From positions 992,001 through 1,056,000 of the forward strand of contig NC_031674.1 of NCBI RefSeq assembly GCF_001640025.1: a stretch of DNA of 64,000 nt, in the 5' to 3' direction. Made by a program: the position numbers and the translations under genes. The notes below the pieces were generated by a model. The model saw nothing but the letters and a program-made list of their open reading frames with translations. It was not told the origin of the DNA and ran no database searches. This DNA comes from Sugiyamaella lignohabitans (lineage: Eukaryota > Ascomycota > Dipodascomycetes > Dipodascales > Trichomonascaceae). Shown one piece after another: positions 47,885 through 59,068 of this stretch. The first letter of the stretch is position 1. Each line of letters starts with the position of its first letter.

Positions 47885-50800
47885 ATGAGTGCTAACAGAG
47901 TCAGATTGAACCGCAGCTCAATTCGAGCCCAGGCTCTGGAGAAGTTGGCTGGTTACGCCGCCAAATCGGACGATACAGAAGCGATTGAACGACTCTCAGG
48001 TGCTCTTGGCTCTCATGAGTTGTCAAATGACCATTCAAATCTGCCTATGGTAAGTAGAGGAAGTGTCTTTTATTTATGTAAAGAGATCAGAAAACCTTGG
48101 GGTTGGAAAGTCGGCCCCTGATATGAGAACGACGCAAAGAGCATGTGCGAGTCGAGTTGTTCGATGTGAAGACGAAGATAGAGAACTAACAGTATCAGTC
48201 GGGCCAGGAATTTGAAGGTTTGATTGCACTTTCAAAGTCTGCTTCGGAGATCAAGAACTGTGAACAGGCCGAGTTGTTATTGAGACAGCTGGGCTCGTAT
48301 CTTCTCGAGGCTCCAAGCCAGAAGTACAGTAATTCTCCTATCGTGAGAAAAATCGAACCTTCTCCGTGGCAATTGGCGACTAAGTTGTTGACTATTGCTG
48401 TCATTGATCTTGGAAAGGCTATTGGCTACTCTGCTTCTGCCGATGAGTTACTCATCCAGTACATTGATAAATTGGGGGGTCTGTGGTCAGTTATCAATGG
48501 AGACGTATCTTCGTCAACCACTGCTACTGAGAACTATGGCAGTTTATTTGCGTTGGCATTCTCGTTCCAGGGATTCTTGGAAGGATTGATTAGTCGTAGT
48601 GGCCAGCTTTCGGCATCATTTGTTGAGACTGGCATTCTTAAGAAGGTTGTGCCCTTTGTTGACAGCTCGTTCTTGCTCAAAGTTGAGACGGCTGTTTCGT
48701 CGGTCGCAGCTAAAGAAGACGGACTAGCTGTTCTTTCGTCACGCACGTCGCCCTTGTGGCTACGGAGTTTCTTTCTCTACAGCCAAACTGGTGAAAATGT
48801 AAGCGCCATGCTTGTCAACTGGTATCTTAGCTCGCTGATGGAAGAGATTTCTAGGGCTATCTTGATCACTCATTTAAATGAGAGTTCATCGACAACTGTT
48901 GGAAAGAAATCAGAAGTGCTGGATATTTTGTTAGACCGTGCTGAGAAGAATGCTTCTCCCAAAGACTTTCAGAATACCAACGGAGTCAATGGAAATGGTG
49001 GCTCATATTCTAACTCATCTGTTGGATCTTTGGTCTTGGATGACAGTAACAGAAGCATCTTGTCAGAAATCAGTAACTTTTCTGTTGCTCAAGTGCAGTC
49101 GCTTGATGACGGCGCAGACTATATTGAACTTGCTTCTCCTGAAAAGGTGGCTCTGGCATTTTCAGTCAAGTCACTAGCACTGCGTTCCATTGGAGTTGCA
49201 AATTACTTTGGTATTATTCCTGCTGCTAGAGTATCCGACTTTTTGGAGTCTTCTATTCATTACGAGCGTCTGTTGTTGAACCACCCTCTTTATACTGACA
49301 TTTACAAACTGGGTGCATATCTGTGCTACCAATTGGAATCTGTTGGTTCTTATCTCTCTAACAGTCTACCTGACTTTATATCGAACCCTTCAATGACATC
49401 CGACGTTGCTTGGAACCTAGCTGAGACTCTCACCAAGGGTCTAAGACCGCTGTCTCAAGATAATGTTGTCAGCGTCATTTATACCTTGATCAACCTCCTT
49501 ACACCAGACTCTGAACTCTCCGCTTTTGGAACTCTTAAACGCTCTGGCACTTATAGTACTCTTGCTCAAACATCGTCTGATGCCCGAGGATCTACTAGTC
49601 ATGGCCAGGCTTCCGATGGTTTGCAGACACTTTCTACAAGAAATATTATAACTGCTGCTGTCGCTATTGGTGCTACTTATGGAGATAGCCAGATTGCCAC
49701 CCTGACTTCCACTGTTCTCAGTCAGAAATATGCTACTGTTAACAGCTCTGTAGACTCCGAAGTCATTCGAGGACTCGCTCTTCTGGCACCCCACGTCAAT
49801 GAAAAGGAGTTCAAGGTAATTCTCCGAGCATTTTCAACTGCCGAAAGCTTGGCATTCCGTAACAACAATTCTAACATCGTGGAAGCCATTTCTGAGTCGA
49901 GAAGTAGACTTGCCAAGTCTTTGACTCGAAAGCATCCTCTCTTCGAAAAGTATCTGGCTGATCTTTTGGCCTCGATTGTCAGCAAGGGTGACTCAACTGC
50001 TGATGAGCACCATCGCTCGCATAGTGAGATTTCTGCCACCGCCAAGGAGATTGCAGCTTTATTACCACCTCTTGCTACTTTATTGCCCAAGTCACATGAA
50101 CCCGCCTATGAAACAAATAATTGGGAAATGATTTCACTTTTCAGAAACGCCTGGTTTAACATGGTTGTTCATGGCTTTTCGAAAAAGTCTAGTTGGACGG
50201 CCCAGCACAAGTCTGATTTAGAGATCATTGCCAGAAGTACACCTCCTTTAGTGTCTGAAGCATCTTCGAATATGGTAGAAAGTGAACTTGAATTGAACAC
50301 TGTTCTCAGACGAGGCTCTTCTCACCACAATGTCAACGATCAGAAGGACACTATGCAGAGTTTGTTCTCGCTGCATACTTTTGAAGTCAGATCCATGTCG
50401 TATCCCAAGTTGATGTTTTTGTCGGCTGCAGTGCTTCTCGAGTCCATCCGTGCCGATACTGGTGATTGTTCAAAGGTACTTCATTATTTCGGTGACCCTG
50501 ATTTTAGATCCGGTGATACTGGCAAATACATGTCTACTATTGCTACTGATAGTACAAAAATTTACATCACTAATATTATCAAGGGTGGTAAAATGGAGTT
50601 TACTGCTGACCATGTTGCTGAGCAATTGAAGAAGGTTTTGATTCTCTGTTGTCATCGAGTTTCTGCTGTTCAAAATAATGCGTTTGCTTCTGCTGAGCTC
50701 ATTATTAGGTCTATACCATCTGCCCTTTGTAAGCCCCAGAGTTTATTTGCCCTTTTAGATTTGATGACTTTGCTTTGGACGAGTTGCTTGGATGCTGAGA

Positions 50801-53800
50801 CTGATGAGTACGAACCTAGAACAAGCTTTACTTCGCCTGGAACAAACATCACTCTAGAATTATCTGATTCCTATGAACATCGTCAGCAGAGTCTTCAGAG
50901 GTTATTGAAGAGTGCACACCAGTGGATAGATATTGTCCTCCCGTCTATGAGCTTTGATTTGAAGAGTTTGCTTACTAGTTATCTTACGGAGATGGGTGAT
51001 TATAGACCGTTTAATCATGTTGCTCTTGGCTGTACCTTTGCTTTAGAAGTTGGTGGAACGATTTCTCGCGGTGATGGCGAACTTGTTACCATTGCTAAAT
51101 TCGATAGTCAAGGAGTTTTTACCGATACTGCGTCTGGATTCTTGTCGCAATATATTTGGAGAACTGAGTATAAGCCTAAGGGTCAATACCTTTCTGCTAA
51201 AGATATTGAAGAAGTTCAGAGCTCTATGGAGGGTCTTTTGTCAAGTCAACACCCTCATGTATCGTTATCGGAGATGCGTGATCTTTTGTTTAAAGCTGCA
51301 ACTATTCTTCGTGGAACCAAGCCCAATCCATACATTGCTCAACTTGCCGTTAAGATCCCCTTCCGATTCTTCACTGAAAAACATATTGAAATGGGAATTT
51401 CGCTTTGGCTCTGGATTATGAATGAAGTGCCTTCTTTGAGAATGCCCATTATTGCTCAAGTTGGGCAGGAGTGGGAGAAGACTGTCAAGGAAGGTAAGGG
51501 ATTGTTCAATCGCAAGTATGATATCACTCGTCCTGATTTCTCTCGTATGGAGTATGCCCCATCCAACAGAGCGGAAATTGACCATGATGCCAACCTTGCG
51601 CAGAGATCTCTTTCGGTTCATATGATTCTTGTGAGATTCCTGTCAAGTGTATTCCAGGCCTCAACTTATGAGAGTCGTCACCTTCTCCGTATCTTCAGTC
51701 GACTGCTGACCGTTGGATTGGCTGGCTTTTCAAAGGCGAGTCTTCATCCTTTTGCAAGATCCATTAGATTTGAGTTGACAAAATTCGCCTTGGAAGTATT
51801 GGACGTGCATTCTAGATTTTCAGCTAGAATCTCTGAGCATCTCAAGGATCTCATTATCACTTCGGCTTTAACATGGTTTTCGCAGCCCATACAATGGCCA
51901 TTTGGTGGTAATAAGCTTAAATTACGAGCTGATATTGTACTGCTCAAAGATGTTACACTCAAGGTAGCAAATCTTGCTGTACCAAAGTCTTTTGCCGCAC
52001 TATCCAAGAAGCGCAAATTGCTTTTGATGTTCTTGAATGATGAGCTTACTAAGATGTCTGCTTGGTTGGATCCACTGCAGGTTGGTACTAGCTTCAGAGA
52101 GAGTTTTGGAAAACAAGTGATCAAGAATGCTTCGATTTCGGATAGTGATGTTTTTGATGCTTGGAGTATTGACCCTGTTTTGGCTGTCTATCTTGTCGAA
52201 AGATATAAAGAGTCGTCAAATGTCCTTGTCTTAGAGAAACTGGTTGGTGAAGACCCTGCCAAGGTTATATCAGTTCCTGAGGCTTTGAGCTACTTTTTGG
52301 GTAAGAGCCCTCTGTCTGCCGATGTTAGAAGACACATTTTATACTGGACTCCCGTTAGTCCTATTGAATCTATCAACCTCTTCCTACCTGCCAAGGGAGC
52401 TGATTCATACATGCTCCAGTATGCTATGAGATCCTTAGAAAGTCATGATGTGAATTTGACGTTTTTCTACGTCCCTCAGATTGTGCAATCTCTGCGTTAC
52501 GATACTGGTGGCTATATCGAGGCTTATATTTTGGAGACTGCAAAGATCAGTCAACTGTTTGCCCATCAAATCATTTGGAACATTCTTGCCAACTCCTACA
52601 AGGATGAAGATTCGGAAGTACCTGATGATATGAAGCCTACATTGGATAGAGTGGTTCAGAAGATGACTGATTCATTTAATGCCGAAGAGAAGAGTTTTTA
52701 CGAGAGGGAATTCAATTTCTTCAACGAGGTTACATCCATCTCTGGTAAGCTCAAGCCTTACATCAAGAAGTCAAAAGCCGAGAAGAAGGCCAAGATTGAT
52801 GAAGAAATGGCTAAGATTAAGCTTGATGTTGGTGTATATCTACCTTCCAATCCTGATGGTGTGGTAGTTGCGATTGACCGTAAGTCAGGACGACCTCTTC
52901 AGAGTCATGCCAAAGCACCATTCTTGGCCAAGTTCAAGATCAAGAAAGAACTTGTCGATCTAAACGAGGACAACTCAGAGGCTGAGTCAGACACAGCTAG
53001 CGAAGTGACAAGAAAGGAACCCAACTATATCGAAGTGTGGCAAGGTGCTATTTTCAAGGTTGGTGATGACTGTCGTCAAGACGTATTGGCTCTTCAAATT
53101 ATCAGTGTATTTAGAACAATCTTTAAGGCTTCTGGATTGGATTTGTACGTTTTCCCATATCGTGTCACTGCTACTGCTCCTGGATGTGGTGTAATTGATG
53201 TTCTTCCCAACTCCATTTCAAGAGATATGCTTGGTAGAGAGGCTGTTAATGGATTGTACGAGTACTTCACCAGTAAGCATGGTGGTGAAGATTCCATTGA
53301 TTTCCAGAGAGCAAGAAACAACTTTGTCAAGAGTTTGGCCGCTTACTCTGTTATCTCGTACTTGATCCAATTCAAGGACCGTCACAACGGAAATCTTATG
53401 TATGACAGTGATGGCCACATTTTACATATTGATTTTGGTTTCTGTTTCGATATTGTTCCAGGTGGTGTAAAGTTTGAGGCTGCTCCATTTAAGCTGACTG
53501 CCGAAATGATGGCTGTCATGGGAGGAAATACAAACACTCAGGCTTATAGATGGTTTGAGGAATTGACTATCAAGGCATTTTTGGCCTGTCGTCCATATGC
53601 CGAAACTATTATTCAGGTTGTACTTCCTATGTTGGATAGTGGATTGCCGTGTTTCAAGGGCGAGGCTACTATTAGAAGGCTTCGTGCTCGTTTCGCCTTG
53701 GAAAAGTCAGAACGTGAAGCTGCACTACATTTCAAGCACTTGATTAAGAAGAGTTTGGAGAGTATGTACACTAAGGGTTACGACGAGTTCCAGAGAATCA

Positions 53801-53820
53801 CCAATGGTATTCCATATTAG
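47885..53820 (+). CDS. STT4: Phosphatidylinositol 4-kinase III alpha
   Basis: Plasma-membrane PI 4-kinase that makes the PI4P pool used for PI(4,5)P2, actin and cell-wall signalling. Exon 1 (47885-48049) and exon 2 (48199-53820) give 1928 aa, close to yeast Stt4 (1900). The kinase domain is at the C-terminus: WQGAIFKVGDDCRQDVLALQ, FPYRVTATAPGCGVIDVLPNSISRD, FKDRHNGNLM and HIDFGFCFDIVPGG, with PI4K lipid-kinase-unique and armadillo-like helices before it. I chose ATG at 47885 (MSANRVRLNRSSIRAQALEKL) because it aligns in length with the Stt4 N-terminus; an in-frame ATG at 47843 would add 14 aa. The intron has two in-frame acceptors (48192, 48198); the first is only 3 nt from the branch A, so the second is used here. 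Confidence 0.95.
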
Positions 53821-54113
53821 TTAGTTTATAAGAAATATATGTTATTGTCTAATTTCGAGTGGATCTGTCTCACAGTGGAAAGGGTCTAGCCAGACCTCTC
53901 TTTAGATCTAAGGTTCCCGCACTCACAGCCAGGGGCTAGGTGCTAATTGTGAACACGTTTTAAAATAACTGTATTACTAAAGAACTAGCCTCTTCAATAA
54001 ATTAAACCTATCAAAATTACAGAGACAAATAAATAACCCAAAACATTAACAGTCAGAAAGGACCGACATAAAAATACAAATGCAGCAGCGCTAGAGCCCT
54101 AGACAGGTAAGTA
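53821..54113. other. STT4-ACE2 tail-to-tail gap
   Basis: 293-bp gap, one of three convergent gaps without a hairpin repeat. Nothing else recognised. Confidence 0.4.
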
Positions 54114-55631
54114 CTACCTACTCCAAATAATTTCGTCCTTGACAGCAATTGCTTCAGAGCCATGATCAATATATTCCAGACCCTGATCGCTAAAAGGACT
54201 TCCCATACCATCGTCAGCATCAGAGTCTTCTGAACTGTTTGATGGGCGCATTTGCATCATCGACTGTACTTTGCGTGGTCTACCTCTCTTTCCTGGAGGC
54301 TTCTTGGGCTTTCCCGGAATCTCGATACCACCAACACAAATCATTCGTATCCTATGACGTTGCAAGGCATCATGTCTAGTGAATCCTTTTCCACAAGGGC
54401 ACTTGTATGGACGTTCATCTTGATGGCACTTTTCATGACGCCGTAGATCATGTGGACGAACAAAACAAGCTCCACAGGAATCACATGAATAAGGACGGTC
54501 ACACAAGTGAGTCTGAATATGCGATCTGACGTTATACCTTCTGCGGAAGAGTTTTCCACAGTTGGGGAATAAGCACTCAAAGAGGCCCTCTGGATTAGGA
54601 CCAGCCATGTATGAGTCCACCTTGCCAGGCGGTAGACAAGATTTTCTGTTAGACTGTTTACCGGAGGATTGTTGCATTTTGATGATTTCTTGAGAGATTT
54701 CGTTCTTGGGAGCAGTGATGACGGGTTGCCAAGCTATTGAGCCTGAAGTGTCTACTGGACCCATATCAATAGAAGAGAAAATGTTCATGCTAGCAAGACC
54801 CGGAGTTGCACCAGTATAAAACTGGTCACCAGAGGCCATCTCAGGACTTGTATCGATATTTGGAGATTGAGAGTGTTCGGAAGAGGAAAAGTAAGCCTCA
54901 GAATCGCTTTCGCCCAAAGCAGAGGGGCGTCTCTTCATAGGAGAAGAATGAAACCCGTTTGGATCGAGATAAGAGTCCGAGGCCACTGTAAAATTGCTAT
55001 TACTGGCATTTCCCTTCTGATAGTAAGAAGAACTCAATGAAGAGGCTGATAGAGAAGCGGAGGATGAAGTATAAACCATTGGTCCGGGTCCTGGCGAAGA
55101 GGCAGAAGCCAGCGGTAGAGAAGGAGGAGACCCATTATTAGAAGCAGGTTCATGGAGATATACTTCAGAGTTGGCACCAAGGTTTTTCATGGCAGAAACA
55201 ACTTGGGGGTTTAATTGGTTGGCATACGCCTGTAGAGCAGAGGCATTTTCGGATGATAAAGCAGCAGGAGTGATTGCAATATTGTTATAATTCATCATCT
55301 TCGAATACCTTGCGAGAGAAGATGGTTTAATAGAGACTTGATGACGAGCTCTTTGGGGTGACTGAAGTTGAGAGGGATGCACAGGAGGAGATGACGGTGG
55401 CAGAGGATATCCGGACCCAAGTCCTTCCATGCTATAGGCGGGAGCACCCGACGGGATGGCTAGGTCGTGAACAGTCGATGCTAGTGACTCGTCTAATACA
55501 GAATCGTACTCTGCGTATTGTGAAAAATAGGGTTCAAAATCTTCGTGAGGAAGTGGAATTGGACGTTCTTGATAACCTTCCGATAAGTTTCGATTGTTGG
55601 TTACCCAGCGTGAATCTAATGAAGGTTCCAT
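54114..55631 (-). CDS. ACE2: C2H2 zinc-finger regulator, Ace2/Swi5 type
   Basis: 505-aa transcription factor. Three C2H2-like fingers lie at about residues 350-432: CLFPNCGKLFRRRYNVRSHIQTH, CDSCGACFVRPHDLRRHEKCH and the atypical CPCGKGFTRHDALQRHRIRMIC, followed by a basic GKRGRPRK stretch. This order, including the short third finger with CPCGK and the RMIC ending, is specific to Swi5/Ace2, which switch on daughter-cell septum-degrading and G1 genes after mitosis. The N-terminal half is Ser/Pro-rich with candidate Cdk sites near the basic region. ATG at 55631 (MEPSLDSRW) is the first ATG. Ace2 versus Swi5 cannot be separated here. Confidence 0.88.
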   Translation of the reverse strand: MEPSLDSRWVTNNRNLSEGYQERPIPLPHEDFEPYFSQYAEYDSVLDESLASTVHDLAIPSGAPAYSMEGLGSGYPLPPSSPPVHPSQLQSPQRARHQVSIKPSSLARYSKMMNYNNIAITPAALSSENASALQAYANQLNPQVVSAMKNLGANSEVYLHEPASNNGSPPSLPLASASSPGPGPMVYTSSSASLSASSLSSSYYQKGNASNSNFTVASDSYLDPNGFHSSPMKRRPSALGESDSEAYFSSSEHSQSPNIDTSPEMASGDQFYTGATPGLASMNIFSSIDMGPVDTSGSIAWQPVITAPKNEISQEIIKMQQSSGKQSNRKSCLPPGKVDSYMAGPNPEGLFECLFPNCGKLFRRRYNVRSHIQTHLCDRPYSCDSCGACFVRPHDLRRHEKCHQDERPYKCPCGKGFTRHDALQRHRIRMICVGGIEIPGKPKKPPGKRGRPRKVQSMMQMRPSNSSEDSDADDGMGSPFSDQGLEYIDHGSEAIAVKDEIIWSR

Positions 55632-57243
55632 GAAGAAATTATTATTTAATACCGGCCAGCGGATTGAGGGGTTTAAGAAAGAATAGTAGCAAAATAAGAA
55701 CAAAAAAAAAAGTTACACTTCGACTTCAAACCAAACCAAACCAAACCAAGAAATTAGCAGTAGGATATGATTCAAAACCAGAAATGTTACCTAGTGACCA
55801 GCACTAAATTTTTTTTTTGTTTATTTGAAATTGAAGATTGAAAAAATCTGTTCAATACACTCACCAGGAGGAAAGAACAAGACAAAGAATTGAAATTAAG
55901 AGAGTTTGAGCTTGACCAGCAAGTCGAAGTGAATTGAAAATCACCAAAAAATTGGTTTTCGTTACAGTAGAAACAGCACTTGTAAAAGGTGTTGGTATGT
56001 AATGTGAAGAGAAAAGAAGAAGAAGATGCAAAAAAGTGGCTGATGAGAACAATAAAAAGGCTAGCTAATCGTACATTGGCACAATAGCAAAAACAAAACA
56101 AACCACCATAAGAGGTACATGCATGAGGCACACTTCTTAGCTTGAAAAGTTAAAGTCGGTGGTAGACAAGCAAAAAAATAATATCAACTGCTAGTTCAGG
56201 AAAGAATGAAAGCAATCATGGCTCAATTGGAGAGGAAAGGATGACAATCAGACTCGGTTTTACAATCTATAGATGGGTTGTTGCAATAGTCTGCAAGCGA
56301 ATTGCTTTTGTTATCGGCACATCTAAGCGGTAAAAAGGCAAATAGCCTTGGGCGTGGGAAACTAACGCCTTTGTTTTCCGGCGACATGATCATGTGTAAA
56401 AAAATATAGTGGTAACAAGATCGGCCTGTTTAGGGGATATGTAAACAGATCGGCGGGTGGGTGTTTACAGTATACCGCATTAGGCAATGATGTGTATCGC
56501 CAGAGCGGTATATGCAAGGAGATTGACGAGGTACTAGAAGTTAAAAGTAGTTTTGTTAGGAACAAAACGGAGGATCGGGGGACCAGAATACGTGGGAAAG
56601 ATTTATTCCAAGCGAGGTAAGATAGTTGGGTTCGGCAGGTTCAAACGCATTAGATAATGTAGCCAAGATCAGTGATAAGACGGTGAAGTAAGGGCATTTG
56701 GTGTGTAATGCCGATGTCTGCTACAGAAAATAGACCGGTTGTCTGGGCATTTGTGCATATGGGGAAAAGTTCGGGTCCTTGGCTAGGTTTGATGTGAGGC
56801 TAGCATAGTTTTGGTTAGTAAAGGATATTATTTGCAAAGTGAACCAAATGAATCATATGGCACGGGTTGATTCACATCATATACTAGGTTGTATAATAAC
56901 GGTATAGTGTAAACAAGAAAAAGTATTGCAAACTGTCAGTTGTAAAATCGGTTGGGTTTTGTTTTAAATAATTATTTAAATAATTATTTGGCACCAGGTC
57001 TATGTTTGAGATGTTAGGGCGTATGAGACCACTAGTGTTCACACCACCAGAACTGCCAGGTGCCAATAGTTTAGCACTTACTAACTGGTACTAGCAGGTA
57101 TCAACAGGTGTTAGAGGTTCTAACAGCGACTAAAAGTAACTAACAGGAAGATATAACTCTCGCAACACCAAAACTAAATTCATCTACTATCATTAACTAC
57201 CGTCAGCAGATAAGTTCATACTTGCTAAACAAAAGCAGAATCA
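55632..57243. promoter_or_regulatory. 1.6-kb upstream region of the Ace2/Swi5-like gene
   Basis: Long AT-rich gap with no gene; such long upstream regions are usual for cell-cycle regulators. It contains an (ACCAA)n stretch (about 55727-55749) close to the start codon and an AT palindrome near 56969-56990. Confidence 0.4.
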
Positions 57244-58112
57244 CTAATCTCTATGCTTTAAGTTTAGAATGTGGACATCTCTGCCAATACGTAATTTCAC
57301 CTCGTCCAGATGTATCACCAAGGACGAAACTGGTTTGCTAACATGACGAGGGAGCAAGTGATGATCCGATGAGCCATCGACGATAGTCGCAGTCGTATTT
57401 TCGATCGGGCCGTCTATTGATGCAATCGATATATGTGGAGTGTCGGTAGCTATCAGACCGGTCTGGCAGAACGAATATGCAATAGTGTCGATATCTTTGG
57501 TCCATTTCGCGAGATTCTCGGCTCTGTCCTTGGCCTGCAGAGACAGAAACCGGCGAGTTCTAGTTTTGTTATGTAACACCTTCACACTGGGATCGAGGGT
57601 GACGTCTATCGCACTCTTGTTCTCAAAGTACTCTGTAACTGCCTTCAGAAACGGGTCTTTTTGAGCCGTATCCAGCATTAATGTCTCGGACAGGCTGATG
57701 TGGAGCGGTAGCTTCACTCCGAGGTCCGTCTCCAGCAGCGATACTATATCCCCACCATTACTATTCTCACTACTGGTGAGATACTCCACTACATCCTTCA
57801 AAACAGTAAATTGACTGTGATCCGGGATCCATTCTAAGTACACGTGAGACGGCCATTTGCCGGGAACATGTTCGTAAGTTCTGGTACGACCGCCATGAAA
57901 ACTCGGATCACTTGACATTTTTGGGGCTGTTATATAATGATCGTAGAACGAGTCAGGCAATGGTGGTAGCTTAACCACATTCCCCCCGGGTGGCCGTCCT
58001 GATCCTTCACTCTCACCCTCTTCCGAGGCCTTTTAGCCTCCTTCTCTACCCCACCCACCGTCTCATCACTCTCCTCCTCACTCTCAGACGAGTAGTCCAC
58101 CAGACCCTTCAT
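57244..58112 (-). pseudogene. USB1: U6 snRNA phosphodiesterase Usb1 with apparent frameshift
   Basis: 2H-family 3'-5' exonuclease that trims and caps the U6 snRNA oligo(U) tail with a 2',3'-cyclic phosphate. The main frame (57978-57244) has both catalytic motifs, PLHISLSET and TPHISIASI, and the N-terminal LPPLPDSFYDHY. The expected acidic/basic leader (MKGLVDYSSESEEESDETVGG...KRPRKRVRVKD, ATG at 58110-58112) is in another frame, and the switch occurs at a run of six C (six G on the coding strand) around 57982-57987. One extra G would join the frames. The three explanations are a sequencing error in the homopolymer, a real inactivating indel, or initiation at an internal Met (SSDPSFHGG) near 57919. 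I call it broken as given; function may be intact. Confidence 0.7.
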
Positions 58113-58207
58113 CCTCCATATTTACCGTTCGTACTCGAACGAGCAACTCTGATCCCTTAACCATCCTCACATCCATTTAGTGACATATATGCGGCTAGAC
58201 GGGGTCT

Positions 58208-58344
58208 GCCTCCGGCGGCTGGGGCTCCGCCCCAGACCCTGGTTGCTCCTCTCGCTACGCTCGAGTCGTTGCGGCGACGGTCCCAGCAACCTCCTGCGAA
58301 GCAGGAGCCACGGGGTCTGGGGCGGAGCCCCAGCCGCCGGAGGC
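58208..58344 (-). repeat. Long hairpin repeat, full copy (inverted)
   Basis: Complete 137-bp copy about 95 bp upstream of the USB1 start. Confidence 0.95.
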
Positions 58345-58740
58345 ACACCCTCGGTCCCCCATGTTACATTTTGATACATATGAGGACGCCAGCAGCCGGC
58401 ACCGCTACTGTGTTATATTACATATGGTTACTTCCGCAAGTCATCGCATGGGATGGGATGCGCGAGGTTAGGGGGAAAGCGGCTAGCAGCCAATGAGATA
58501 CGCGGTTTGTAGCGGTTTTCGGGCCCTTTATCCGCAGCGGCGGTGCAGGTGCCTGGAACCAGACGCACCGAAGATTCTTCGCAAGGACCCTGAACCCGCC
58601 GATCCCACCCCGCCAACTCCGCGGCCCAACCACCAACGCACCCATCCACCCGTTTTGCCATCCCACAACCCCAGTCAGGTGCCCCCTCCCCCCACCCCCT
58701 ACCCCCACTAATCGCACCACGCGACCAGACCGACTTAAAA

Positions 58741-58796
58741 GCTCCGCGAAGCGGAGCACCACGGGGTCTGGGGCAGCGCCCCAGCCCGCCGGAGGC
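58741..58796 (-). repeat. Short-form hairpin repeat
   Basis: 56 bp; the internal hairpin is GCTCCGCGAAGCGGAGC, so both stem strands differ in step from the usual GCTCGCGAAGCGAGC. Confidence 0.88.
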
Positions 58797-59068
58797 ACGC
58801 CGGACCCACATGGACCATGCCCGACTCGGTCTAAGCAAGCACCAGACACAGATGGCATGTGCGTAGTCGATCCAAGAGGGGAGGTTTACCCTGCCGACGG
58901 AGCAAAAAGAAGTGAGGAACGGCTGGCGGGTTCACCAGTTTTCAGGGCCAATCCCAAGCCATTTAATAATAGGCCATATCCGATAATCAGACACAGGACA
59001 AAAGCAGCGACGCAATTTTTTGGACATCCCGGTCTAAAAACGCACTTTACACACAATCCAAGCCGAAA

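Larger units (their letters stand above)
58113..59068. promoter_or_regulatory. Divergent upstream region USB1 / KGD2
   Basis: 956-bp gap with a long and a short hairpin repeat; GC- and C-rich (58560-58710). No gene recognised. Confidence 0.4.
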
